From JAEUMD01 sp937950105 (GTDB lineage Bacteria; Pseudomonadota; Alphaproteobacteria; Rhizobiales; Hyphomicrobiaceae), in contig DAISIT010000004.1 of the NCBI GenBank assembly GCA_036821845.1, forward strand, positions 24,288-88,287: a DNA stretch of 64,000 nt, written 5' to 3'. Of this stretch, positions 1 to 8,134 are shown piece by piece. The position numbers were made by a program, and so were the translations under genes. Every line of letters starts with the position of its first letter. The stretch's first letter is position 1. The notes below the pieces were generated by a model. It was given only the letters and a program-made list of their open reading frames with translations, had not been told where the DNA came from and ran no database searches.

Positions 1-637
1 CATCGGGCGGCGTGTGCTTGGTATTGCCGTTCGGGAACAGCAGCGCGAGTTCGTAGCGCGGCATGCGCGGCCAGTGGCGCACGTTGCCGGTGTCGAGATG
101 CACGAACGGCACGCCAGAGGTCGGGTAGTAGCCGACGCCGCCCCTCTCGCGCACGAGGCCCGAGTAGCGGATCTGCTTCAGCGGCACGTCAGGGAAATGG
201 ATGTCGGCGGCCTTGCCCATGACGTGGCGGCTGTTCTTGGCCTGACCGCCGCCATTACGGCGCAAGCCTTCGTTGGTGCCGGACGAGCGATAGCCGGAGA
301 TCAGGTGGATGGGCTCCTTCGAGCCGAGTTCGGCGTGGACCTCCCAGATCAGGTCGATCAGCTCGGGGTCCATGGTCGTGGCTTCGTTCTTGCGCCAGTC
401 GCGCATCATCCAGGAAATCTTCTTCAGCGCTTCGGCGTCGCGCTTGCCGCCGCGCATGTAGGTGACGCTCAGCGTCTCCTTGGTGTGGATGTTGTAGAAC
501 GAGAGGCTGCGCTCGCCGTCGCTGCGGGCCTTGAGCGCGGACATGCCCGCGCTGCCAATGGCGATGGACGCGACCATGGCCGCGAGCAGACCTCGTGCGA
601 TCGGCATGCGAGCGCTTTCCCCGTATACGCTGCCCAT
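1..637 (-). CDS. DUF882 / YcbK-like M15 peptidase family protein (partial, 3' end outside window)
   Basis: The reading frame is open from an ATG at 637 down to the window edge, giving 212 codons of a gene whose end is missing. A hydrophobic N-terminal segment follows the in-frame ATG at 607 (GLLAAMVASIAIG), so export to the periplasm is likely. The body carries the DUF882 signature: a YNIHTKE start, LISGYRS, a SRHVMGKAADIHF segment with the metal-binding His and Asp, and a late FVHLDTGNVRHWPR segment with the second His. Family members are thought to be peptidoglycan-related metallopeptidases of the MEROPS M15 type; substrate is not known here. The start could be 637 or 607; neither has a strong ribosome binding site. 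The gene reads away from the pentapeptide gene at 1062. Confidence 0.85.
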   Translation of the reverse strand, partial: MGSVYGESARMPIARGLLAAMVASIAIGSAGMSALKARSDGERSLSFYNIHTKETLSVTYMRGGKRDAEALKKISWMMRDWRKNEATTMDPELIDLIWEVHAELGSKEPIHLISGYRSSGTNEGLRRNGGGQAKNSRHVMGKAADIHFPDVPLKQIRYSGLVRERGGVGYYPTSGVPFVHLDTGNVRHWPRMPRYELALLFPNGNTKHTPPD

Positions 638-1061
638 GCGACCGCAACGGCCGATCCCTGTCACCGGCCGCGGGACAGAAGTCCCGCGAGGCGCGCATGA
701 GCGAAACACTAGCGTAAGGTTAATCCCCAACCCTTAACGATGAGTAAGCCTGTCAATGGCGGCCGAATTGGGGTGATCGCGTGGCGCGCTCTGCCACCTT
801 GGTTAAGGGGTCTATTTGTTCGCAACGCCACGTGAGCACGCGCCGTTCTCGGACGACTAGTGGCGAGCAGCGCCCCCGATCGCCCGTGCATTCTCCTCGC
901 GCGGCGCGAAACGGCGGCGCCAGCCGCACGCGTCACGTTTGGGCAACACGCCTCGCGCGGCCAGACACAGCGACCGCTTCGCGCTGCTGCGGAAACGACA
1001 TTATTTCGGCTATGGTGCGCTCCGTTCGGGTGTAACGGAAAGCGCGTGGAGTGTGGCGAAC
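638..1061. other. Intergenic region between divergent genes
   Basis: These 424 bases separate the DUF882 gene on the minus strand from the pentapeptide gene on the plus strand. Open frames here are short, have no recognisable protein content and look like chance frames in high-GC DNA. The AT-richer part near 715-820 (TTAAGG, GGTTAATC and TTGGTTAAGG segments) is where promoters for both directions would sit, but I cannot assign -35/-10 boxes with confidence. A GGAG at 1048 is the likely ribosome binding site of the next gene. Confidence 0.5.
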
Positions 1062-3128
1062 ATGTCGGAGTTGACGTCAGCGGCGGTCGAGTCCGAGACG
1101 CCGGTCAACCCCTACAGCCTGCTCGCGGCCGTCAACGAATCGAGCAACACGGCGCATGGCGCCTGGCTGATCTTCCTCGGCCTCATGACCTACCTGATGG
1201 TGGCGGTGGCCGGCGTGACCCATGCCGACCTGCTGCGCGAGACACCGGTGTCGCTGCCGATCCTGCAGGTCTCGATCCAGCTGTCGCAGTTCTTCCAGTT
1301 CGCGCCCGTCATTCTCGTGCTGCTGCACCTCGGGCTCGTCTCGCAGCTTTCGTTGCTGGCCAAGAAGACGCTGGAGTTCGACCACGCGCTACGCCTGCTC
1401 GAGGCCACCGACCGGCGCACGCACCCGCTGCGTCTCGAACTCGACAATTTCTTCTTCGTGCAAGCGATCGCCGGCCCCGAGCGCTCGACCATCATGAGCG
1501 GCTTCCTGCACGGCATGAGCTGGCTGACGCTGGTGGTGCTGCCGGTGGTGCTCATCCTTTACATCCAGACCGTGTTTCTGCCCTACCACGACGTCGCGAT
1601 CACCTGGAGCCATCGTATCGCGCTGCTCGTCGACATCCTGATGCTGGCGTTGATCGGCGTGTTCCTGATGCGCGCCGAGACCTCGTTCCCGCGCGCCTTC
1701 GCGCGCACCACCACCGCGCATCCGATCCGGTTCGCAATGACGGTCGGCGTGCTCGGTCTCATCACGCTGTTCTCTCTGTTCGTCGCCACCATACCGGGCG
1801 AAGCCATCGATCGCATGGGCCGCGAGGCGGCCGGACTTCGCGACGACGACGACGTGACGCGCGACTCGCGCATCCGCGGTGGCACCTGGCTCGGCTTTCT
1901 CGGCGGTCATGCCGATGGTCGCCTACTCGGGTTGTTCAGCCGCAATCTCGTCGTCACCGACACCGATCTCGTCGCCGACAAGGACGTGACCGAGGGCGAG
2001 CCGACGCTGAAGCTGCGCGGGCGCGACTTGCGCTTCGCGCGCCTCGACCGCTCCGATCTGCACCAGGCCGATCTGACCGGTGCCGATGTTTCGGGCGCGA
2101 GTTTCGTCGGCGCCGACCTGCGCGGCATCTGGCTGCAGTGTGCCGACGTCAACGAACTGCTGCTGACGGATGACCGCGCGCGGGCGCAGTGCGCGACGGC
2201 CCGCCGCGCTGACTTCTCGCGCGCCCGGCTGGAGAAGGCGCAGATGGTCGGCGTCGATCTCAGGAGCGCGCGGCTCGAGGAAGCGCGGCTGGTCGAAGCC
2301 GAGATGCCCTATGCGCTGTTGACCGGCGCCAACTTTTCCAGCGCGCGGCTCGAGAAGGCCGATCTGACCGGCGGCGTGCAGGCGCAGGGCGCCAATTTCC
2401 TCATCGCTTCGCTGCAGGGCGCGGACCTGACCGGCGCGCAGTTGCAGTTCGCGGATTTCTCGAGCGCCGGCCTGCAGGGCGCGACCCTCGACTATGCCGC
2501 CATGCAGGGTGCGGTGCTGCGGGACGCCGACCTCGAAGCCGCAAGCCTGCAACAGGCGAAGCTCTATGCGGCGGACATGTCGGGCACGAAGCTGCAGGCG
2601 TCGGACATGCGCTTTGCCAGCGTCTGGCTGACGGCGCCGCCGCCGGACTCCGGAATGGCGCGGGCCGATCTCTCCAACCTCGCGCTCGCGGCGCCGTCCG
2701 AGGACGACCTCGCGGCTCTGAAGCGGGCCGTCGAGCGCATCGAGCAGACGGCGACGCGTCAATTGGTGCGGGAGGCGGTGCAGCCGCTGTTCGACGCTGA
2801 TGCAAGCCAGCGCTGGGCCGCGTCTCCCGATGCCAAGCGGTGGCAAGGGATGATGAGCGAGGCGATCGCCGGTGCCAGCGACCCGGGATATCCGGCGGCG
2901 CTGACGTCGTACCTCGGCGCCGCCATGTGCCGGCCGCGCTGGTCACAGGGAGCCCTGGCCACGGGCGTGGCACGGCGTGCGACGCAGGGCGTGTTCCGCG
3001 GTGACATGCGGGCCATCTACGACCGGCTGCATGCGGGTGGCGACTGCGCGGCCGGCAAAGCGGTCGGCGACAAGGCGATGCGGGCGCTGTCTACGGCCGT
3101 CGATACAGCGCGCAGCGGCGGAAACTGA
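1062..3128 (+). CDS. Polytopic membrane protein with C-terminal pentapeptide repeats
   Basis: The 688-residue protein has two parts. Residues about 30-250 hold five hydrophobic segments (for example WLIFLGLMTYLMVAVAGV and LVVLPVVLILYIQTVF), so this part is membrane embedded. Residues about 310-530 are pentapeptide repeats of the A(D/N)LXX type (ADLTGADVSGASFVGADLRG and many more), which fold as a right-handed quadrilateral beta helix. A non-repeat tail of about 150 residues follows. Pentapeptide proteins mostly act through protein contacts; no function can be named here. I chose the ATG at 1062 because a GGAG lies ten bases upstream; the frame is open further upstream to 939, but those 41 residues look non-coding. 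It stands alone. Confidence 0.85.
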   Translation: MSELTSAAVESETPVNPYSLLAAVNESSNTAHGAWLIFLGLMTYLMVAVAGVTHADLLRETPVSLPILQVSIQLSQFFQFAPVILVLLHLGLVSQLSLLAKKTLEFDHALRLLEATDRRTHPLRLELDNFFFVQAIAGPERSTIMSGFLHGMSWLTLVVLPVVLILYIQTVFLPYHDVAITWSHRIALLVDILMLALIGVFLMRAETSFPRAFARTTTAHPIRFAMTVGVLGLITLFSLFVATIPGEAIDRMGREAAGLRDDDDVTRDSRIRGGTWLGFLGGHADGRLLGLFSRNLVVTDTDLVADKDVTEGEPTLKLRGRDLRFARLDRSDLHQADLTGADVSGASFVGADLRGIWLQCADVNELLLTDDRARAQCATARRADFSRARLEKAQMVGVDLRSARLEEARLVEAEMPYALLTGANFSSARLEKADLTGGVQAQGANFLIASLQGADLTGAQLQFADFSSAGLQGATLDYAAMQGAVLRDADLEAASLQQAKLYAADMSGTKLQASDMRFASVWLTAPPPDSGMARADLSNLALAAPSEDDLAALKRAVERIEQTATRQLVREAVQPLFDADASQRWAASPDAKRWQGMMSEAIAGASDPGYPAALTSYLGAAMCRPRWSQGALATGVARRATQGVFRGDMRAIYDRLHAGGDCAAGKAVGDKAMRALSTAVDTARSGGN

Positions 3129-3191
3129 AGAGCGGCGCTCAAGTGGCGCCACCGCGGGGACTTGCGGCGTGCGCGGGATCGCCTTATGTTG

Positions 3192-3206
3192 GAACATTAA
3201 GCGAAC
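3192..3206. promoter_or_regulatory. Candidate LexA (SOS) box upstream of ssb
   Basis: The sequence is GAAC-ATTAAGC-GAAC, an exact match to the direct-repeat SOS box GAAC-N7-GAAC (the reverse of GTTC-N7-GTTC) used by LexA in alphaproteobacteria. It lies 209 bases before the ssb start. In many members of the class ssb and a divergent uvrA share such a box; uvrA is not present here, so the box would serve ssb alone. The promoter itself is not visible. Confidence 0.6.
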
Positions 3207-3414
3207 GGTGTGGCGAAGACGAAACCCGTGGACAAGACCGCCCGGCGCTCAGGAACCGCGCGCGCCTCGCGAGACGCACGCTACTGTCGCTGCTGATACG
3301 AGTCGTGATGGCCGACGACCGCCAGACCGATGAATGGTCGCGGGCCGACGGTATGCAACGGTCGGACGGCGACGGTGCCACGTGCCCGGGCGTCGACCTG
3401 AAAGGAGTTTCGAG

Positions 3415-3993
3415 ATGGCAGGTTCGGTCAACAAGGTGATCCTGGTCGGCAACCTCGGCAAGGACCCCGAAATTCGCCGCACGCAGGACGGCCGGCCGAT
3501 TGCCAACCTGCGCGTCGCCACCAGCGAGACGTGGCGCGACAAGAACTCCGGCGAGCGGCGCGAGAAGACCGAGTGGCACTCCGTGGTGATCTTCCAGGAG
3601 GGGCTCTGCAAGGTCGCCGAGCAGTACCTCAAGAAGGGCTCCAAGGTTTACATCGAGGGCCAGCTGCAGACGCGCAAGTGGCAGGACCAGTCCGGTCAGG
3701 AGCGCTACTCGACCGAGGTCGTGCTGCAGGGCTTCGGCGGCACGCTGACCATGCTCGACGGTCCCGGCGGCGGCCGCAGCGCCGGTAGCGGTATGATGGA
3801 GGGTGGCCAGTCGGACTACGCGGCCGATGATCCCTACGCGGGTGGTGGTTCGGGCGGCGGCAGCTATGGCGCGTCGGAGCCGCGCCGCGGCGGCGGTGGC
3901 GGCAGCGGCGGTCGCTCGGGCGGCGGTTCGTCCGGCGGCGGCAAGGGCGGTGGCGGCTTCGACAAGGCGCTCGACGACGAGATCCCGTTCTGA
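3415..3993 (+). CDS. ssb: Single-stranded DNA-binding protein
   Basis: The 192-residue protein binds single-stranded DNA in replication, recombination and repair. Residues 1-110 form the OB fold (NKVILVGNLGKDPEIRRTQD near the start, then WHSVVIFQEGL and the YIEGQLQTRKWQD segment). A flexible Gly/Ser-rich linker follows (about residues 120-182), and the protein ends in DDEIPF, the acidic tip that recruits partner proteins. The start at 3415 is supported by AAAGGAG eight bases upstream. A LexA-type box lies 209 bases before the start. The linker is unusually rich in Gly-Gly-Gly-Ser runs but the length is normal for the class. Confidence 0.98.
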   Translation: MAGSVNKVILVGNLGKDPEIRRTQDGRPIANLRVATSETWRDKNSGERREKTEWHSVVIFQEGLCKVAEQYLKKGSKVYIEGQLQTRKWQDQSGQERYSTEVVLQGFGGTLTMLDGPGGGRSAGSGMMEGGQSDYAADDPYAGGGSGGGSYGASEPRRGGGGGSGGRSGGGSSGGGKGGGGFDKALDDEIPF

Positions 3994-4040
3994 AACGCCA
4001 CATCGCCCTGAGCATTGGGCGTGTTCGGCGAGGGTAAGCG

Positions 4041-4511
4041 ATGGACGCGATCACGGTTGCGCGCGCCCTGCATGTGCTCGCCGTCGTCCACTGGATCGGC
4101 GGCGTGGCGATGGTCACGCTCGTCCTGCTGCCGGGCATCCGGCGTCACGTTGCAGTCGAGCAGCGGCTGGCACTGTTCGAGATGATCGAAGGCCGCTTTG
4201 CCGGTCAGGCGCGGATATCGACACTCGTTGCCGGCCTGACCGGCTTCTACATGACGCACGAACTCGGCGCCTGGTACCGTTTCGCCGAGCCCGGGTTCTG
4301 GTGGATGCACGCCATGGTCGCCGTGTGGGCGATCTTCAGCTTCGTCCTCTACGTCGCCGAGCCGCTGTTTCTTCATCGCTGGTTTCACGAGCAGGCGACG
4401 TGCGATCCGGAGCGCACATTCCGGCTGGTGCAGCGCATGCATGTGGTGCTTCTCACGGTGAGCCTCGTCACCGTCGGCGCCGCAGTGCTCGGCGCGCACG
4501 GCGCGCTTTGA
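4041..4511 (+). CDS. CopD-like integral membrane protein
   Basis: The 156-residue protein has four hydrophobic segments and starts with ALHVLAVVHWIGGVAM, the pattern of the first helix of the CopD (copper resistance D) membrane domain, which is also distantly related to HemJ. Conserved His residues sit in the helices (H11 and H17 in the first one). A role in copper handling or haem metabolism is only suggested by the fold. It starts 47 bases after ssb and could be co-transcribed with it; a GAGGGTAAGCG stretch before the ATG can act as ribosome binding site. Confidence 0.75.
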   Translation: MDAITVARALHVLAVVHWIGGVAMVTLVLLPGIRRHVAVEQRLALFEMIEGRFAGQARISTLVAGLTGFYMTHELGAWYRFAEPGFWWMHAMVAVWAIFSFVLYVAEPLFLHRWFHEQATCDPERTFRLVQRMHVVLLTVSLVTVGAAVLGAHGAL

Positions 4512-4594
4512 GGATCGGTTCCCCGGGGCAGGGCCAGCGAGGCTGACGGAAGGCCGTCTCTCGACGAATTGCGCTCTCGCCGCCGGATGATGCT

Positions 4595-4840
4595 CTACGC
4601 CGCGTGTCCGTTGGCGGCCATGTAGCGGGCCACCACCGCTTCGGGACCCGGCATCTGTCCGCCCCCGGATTGATAGAGGTCGAGCACGATGCGGGCCAGC
4701 TCGCTGCGGGCGAGCATCTGCTGTTCTTCGTCGGCGAACGTCATCAACTTCGAAAGCTGTCCCCACGCCTGATCAAAGTCGGCTCCGAGCGCCGCGACGC
4801 CGTCGGATTCGACGGCAAAGCTGCGCAGATCCTGTTTCAT
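4595..4840 (-). CDS. Small conserved-looking hypothetical protein
   Basis: The 81-residue frame encodes a soluble, helical, acidic protein with no motif I recognise. Its reality is supported by a good ribosome binding site (GAAGGAA followed by a short spacer and the ATG at 4840), by its position opposite to both neighbours without overlap, and by a protein-like composition (Asp/Glu, Leu and Ala in helical spacing). No hydrophobic segment, no signal peptide. Function unknown. Confidence 0.6.
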   Translation of the reverse strand: MKQDLRSFAVESDGVAALGADFDQAWGQLSKLMTFADEEQQMLARSELARIVLDLYQSGGGQMPGPEAVVARYMAANGHAA

Positions 4841-5005
4841 TACGTTTCCTTCGCGTGTTGTCGAGGGTACGAAGCCGCAAACGTAACCCTAGTTGGGCAC
4901 TCAGAAAATCCGCCTTCTGCTTGAATGCATGCCTTGCTGCGCTTAACTAACTTTGCGCAAGATACTCACTCCACTCATCTCGCAGACGGATCGAGGACGA
5001 AGGCC

Positions 5006-5236
5006 ATGTCTGGGCTTGCGCGCGAAACGCGCCTTCAGATCATGCTTGAGGAATCGGAGCTGGCGGCCATCGACGAGTGGCGGTTCAAGCACCACATGCC
5101 GAGCCGCGCGGCTGCCATCCGCCACCTGCTGCGGCTGGGGTTGAGCGTGGCGCAGGAGCGCGCCGATCCGGCCATGCGGTCTCAGGACTTCGGCGTGTTC
5201 GGTGCGGCAAACGGCCGGCCCGACGAGGAAAGTTGA
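5006..5236 (+). CDS. Ribbon-helix-helix type small DNA-binding protein
   Basis: The 76-residue protein has the layout of a ribbon-helix-helix regulator: a short strand (RLQIMLEESELAAIDEWR), then a helix-turn-helix pair (MPSRAAAIRHLLRLGLS) with the typical SRAxAIRxLL segment. Such proteins act as dimers and often as antitoxins or small regulators; no toxin gene is next to it, so a stand-alone regulator is more likely. I chose the ATG at 5006 because GAGGACGAAGG lies just upstream; the frame continues to 4925 but that part is not family-like. It is divergent from the small gene at 4595-4840. Confidence 0.75.
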   Translation: MSGLARETRLQIMLEESELAAIDEWRFKHHMPSRAAAIRHLLRLGLSVAQERADPAMRSQDFGVFGAANGRPDEES

Positions 5237-5277
5237 AGCGAAGACCGCCGCGTGATCCGACCGACCGCGGACGAGCG

Positions 5278-5312
5278 AAAACGGCGGGCGTGGAGAGAGC
5301 CACGGCCCGCCG
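5278..5312 (-). terminator. Candidate intrinsic terminator for the response regulator gene
   Basis: Read on the minus strand, a strong GC stem (CGGCGGGC with GTGG pairing CCAC plus GCCCGCCG, loop of six bases, one bulged base) is followed by TTTT. It lies about 165 bases after the stop of the response regulator gene. The T-run is short, so the call is moderate. The same hairpin sits 45 bases after the ribbon-helix-helix gene on the other strand, where no T-run follows. Confidence 0.45.
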
Positions 5313-5477
5313 AAGTATTCGCTGCCAAGCAAAGGTCGTTTCTGGTCGCGACGCTGCAGGGTGAGGGGACGTCGCTCGCTATTGCGGCTCGTCAGAGCCG
5401 TGAGACGGCGAGAACCTTCGCCGTCCTGTCGTCATTTGCCGTCGGAACCGCGTGCGGCTCCCGTTCCGGTGATAGGC

Positions 5478-6983
5478 TCAGGATGCGCGCGGCTCGAGGC
5501 CGTACTCCTGCATCTTGCGGTAGAGCGTCGAGCGGCCGATTTTCAGCTTCTTGGCCACTTCCGTCATGTGACCGCGATAGCGGCCGAGCGCGAGGCGGAT
5601 CATGTCGGCCTCGATCTCTTCCAGCGGGCGGATGTCGCCATCAGCCGTCACGGCCGGGATGCCGAGCGCGCTGGCGCCGTCGCTCGGGCGCACCTCGATG
5701 GTCTGGGGAATGCGATCCTCGGCGCCGAGCAGCGCCGGTCCGGTGTAGGCCGGCTTCGACATCGGTGCGGGCGCCGGCGGAATGGTCGCCTCGAAGCCTT
5801 CGACGTGAGCGGCGATCTGCGGGAACTCGTCGACCGTCAGCTCGGAGCCGTCGGCGAGGACGACCGCACGGAACACCGCATTCTCGAGCTGGCGGACGTT
5901 GCCGGGCCACGCATAGGCCTTTAGCAGCGCCTGCGCCTGCGGCGCGATCGCCACGATGCGCTTGCCTTCCTCGGCCGAGAAGCGCGCGAGGAAATGGTTG
6001 GCAAGGTCGATGACATCCTCGGTGCGCTCCTTCAGCGGCGGCACCCAGATCGGGAAGACGTTGAGACGGTAGTAGAGATCCTCGCGGAACTTGCCGTCCT
6101 TGACGAGCTGGATCATGTCGCGGTTGGTCGCCGAGATGAGGCGGAAGTTGACCTTCACCGGACGCTTGGCGCCGACGGGATCGATCTCGCCCTCCTGCAG
6201 CGCGCGCAGCAGCTTCACCTGGGCTTCGAGCGGAAGTTCACCGACCTCGTCGAGGAACAGCGTGCCGCCGTCGGCCTCCTGGAACTTGCCGATGCGCTTG
6301 TCGGTGGCGCCGGTGAACGAGCCCTTCTCGTGGCCGAACAGGATCGACTCGACGAGGTTCTCGGGGATGGCGCCGCAGTTGACGGTGATGAAGGGTTTGC
6401 CGGCGCGCTCGCTCTCGCCCTGGATGGCGCGCGCGATCAGCTCCTTGCCGACGCCCGATTCGCCTTCGATGAGCACGGGAATGTGCGACGCGGCAGCGCG
6501 GCGACCGAGTGCGATGACGCGGTGCATGCCGTCGCCGCGCACGATCAGGTCGTTGAATGTGAGCGTGCCCTCGTTGCGCTTCTTGATGCGGTTGATCTCA
6601 CCCGCCAGCGCTTCGATCTTCAGCGCGCTTTTGATCGAGACTTCGAGGCGTTCGGGGCTCGCCGGCTTGACGACGAAGTCGACGGCACCGGCGCGCATGG
6701 CGTTGATGGCGGCGTCGATGGAGCCGTTGGCGGTCTGCACGATGATCGGCGGAATGCCGGACTTGCCGGCGAGCTTGTCGAGCACGGCCATGCCGTCCAT
6801 GCCGGGCATGACGAGGTCGAGCAGCACGAGGGAGATGTCGTCGCGCTCGGAGCCTTCGAGCATCATCACCGCGCTCTCGCCCGAGCCGGTGGTCTTGGTC
6901 TCGAAGCCCATCCGCTTGATGGTCTCTTCGAGAATGCGGCGCTGGGCCGGATCGTCATCGACGATGAGTACGCGCTTGGCCAT
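5478..6983 (-). CDS. NtrC-family sigma-54-dependent response regulator
   Basis: The 501-residue protein has a receiver domain (residues 1-120; acidic pocket D9-D11, phospho-acceptor D56, K106), an AAA+ domain (Walker A GESGVGKE at 174-181, GSFTGA loop at 221-226, Walker B TLFLDEVGEL at 241-250) and a C-terminal Fis-type helix-turn-helix (about 468-498, MTEVAKKLKIGRSTLYRKMQ). It should activate sigma-54 promoters after phosphorylation. A long Pro/Ala-rich linker (about 395-450) joins AAA+ and DNA-binding parts. The sigma-54 contact loop reads GSFTGA instead of the usual GAFTGA. No histidine kinase gene is adjacent, so the signal is unknown. Start ATG 6983. Confidence 0.93.
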   Translation of the reverse strand: MAKRVLIVDDDPAQRRILEETIKRMGFETKTTGSGESAVMMLEGSERDDISLVLLDLVMPGMDGMAVLDKLAGKSGIPPIIVQTANGSIDAAINAMRAGAVDFVVKPASPERLEVSIKSALKIEALAGEINRIKKRNEGTLTFNDLIVRGDGMHRVIALGRRAAASHIPVLIEGESGVGKELIARAIQGESERAGKPFITVNCGAIPENLVESILFGHEKGSFTGATDKRIGKFQEADGGTLFLDEVGELPLEAQVKLLRALQEGEIDPVGAKRPVKVNFRLISATNRDMIQLVKDGKFREDLYYRLNVFPIWVPPLKERTEDVIDLANHFLARFSAEEGKRIVAIAPQAQALLKAYAWPGNVRQLENAVFRAVVLADGSELTVDEFPQIAAHVEGFEATIPPAPAPMSKPAYTGPALLGAEDRIPQTIEVRPSDGASALGIPAVTADGDIRPLEEIEADMIRLALGRYRGHMTEVAKKLKIGRSTLYRKMQEYGLEPRAS

Positions 6984-7207
6984 ATGGCACTCGACACTTT
7001 CACGCTACAGGACACGACATTCGGCACGACGCCCGGGTTTGATCCGGATAGGTACAGCGATCGACCGAACACAAACTCAACAGCGTCGAGACTGCCCGAC
7101 TTCGGTAAACAAGCCGTTGAGAGTTTCACCACGTTGACGCTTTTTGTTGCTGATGGCGCCGAGGCGTCTCGCGGCGGGACAACGACGGGGACGATGCCGC
7201 GCGTTGC

Positions 7208-7894
7208 TCAATCGCCGCCACAGCCACCGCCGCCGTCGCCACCATCGCCGCCGCCACCATCGCCGTCGCCCAGGCCGTCGGTGCCGCCGTCATATGAGGT
7301 GGACGAGAATTCGCCGCCACATTGGCCGACGCTGACGCCCATCGAGGTCCCGTCTTCGCGAATGGTGCGGCAGTCGGGCGTGTACCTGTAGCCGCCCGGG
7401 ATGTTCAGCGCCGCATCGAGCGCGAACAGCAGCGGCAGCGACTTCGGCGCACGCGGGTCGATGCCCTCTTCCTTGCAGCACTGCCACCAGACGCGGCGCA
7501 GCCCCTCGTTGGTCTGCTTCTGTCCGTGGCGGAGGACGACCGCGGGCGTGTGGTGCAGGAAACGGCCGAACGCCTTGCCGCAGAAGGCGTCGTAGGCTCG
7601 CGTGTAGAGAATGAACTCGTGCCAGAGATCGTCGGCCGCCTGCGACGGCATCGCGACATAGCGGCGACCGCCCTTGAGGTAGGCGCGGAAGAATTGCCTC
7701 AAGCCATGCTCGATGCGGGCGATGTCGGTGGGGGGAAGTGTCGGGTGGTGGCGCTGCAGGCGAGAGATCAGGCCCTTCGGCCACGCGTAGCCGTCGATGA
7801 AAGCGAGACGGCGGCGGTACTGCACATAACTGAAAGTGACGAAGGCGGCGAAACCGCCCAGGAAAATCGTCGGAACCCAAAAGTCGTTACTCAA
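7208..7894 (-). CDS. Glycine-rich domain-containing (GRDP-like) protein
   Basis: The 228-residue protein begins with one hydrophobic segment (FWVPTIFLGGFAAFVTF), which probably anchors it in the membrane with the rest in the cytoplasm. Residues about 80-130 carry LWHEFILYTRAYDAFC and FGRFLHHTP, the hallmark of the GRDP-like family (PF07173), best known from plant glycine-rich domain proteins and found in scattered bacteria. The last 25 residues are almost pure Gly/Asp with one Cys. Function is unknown in bacteria. It lies upstream of the response regulator gene in the same direction with a 224-base gap, so separate transcription is likely. Confidence 0.75.
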   Translation of the reverse strand: MSNDFWVPTIFLGGFAAFVTFSYVQYRRRLAFIDGYAWPKGLISRLQRHHPTLPPTDIARIEHGLRQFFRAYLKGGRRYVAMPSQAADDLWHEFILYTRAYDAFCGKAFGRFLHHTPAVVLRHGQKQTNEGLRRVWWQCCKEEGIDPRAPKSLPLLFALDAALNIPGGYRYTPDCRTIREDGTSMGVSVGQCGGEFSSTSYDGGTDGLGDGDGGGGDGGDGGGGCGGD

Positions 7895-8134
7895 TCAATC
7901 CTCGTTCTTCTGTTTCAACTGCCGCAACTATCCGACACTTCCATGACGGATGCGTGACGGTCGGGGCGGGCGCGTCGCCGGTTCGGTCGACGTGGTTACG
8001 GATGGGTTGCGAGGCGATGCGCCGGGCCCTGTCGGACGGGGCAGCCTGTCGCAGGCGCGGCTTGCCCTCGGCCTCCGGGGCGCTTAACTGAGCAGCGATC
8101 CAGTTGTTCTCGAAGCGCACTACGTGAGGTGACC

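Noticed and set aside
14..700. A 228-codon plus-strand frame at the window start
   Set aside because: The opposite strand encodes a DUF882 protein with clear motifs; this frame is its shadow.
3840..3965. Short repeats in ssb that could suggest a repeat array
   Set aside because: They are Gly/Ser codons of the flexible SSB linker.
7205..7290. GCC-rich repeats that could suggest a microsatellite or CRISPR
   Set aside because: They encode the Gly/Asp tail of the GRDP-like protein; no spacer pattern.
7887..8120. A 77-codon minus-strand frame before pepF
   Set aside because: No ribosome binding site, basic random-looking composition, and it overlaps the start of the GRDP-like gene and the pepF leader.
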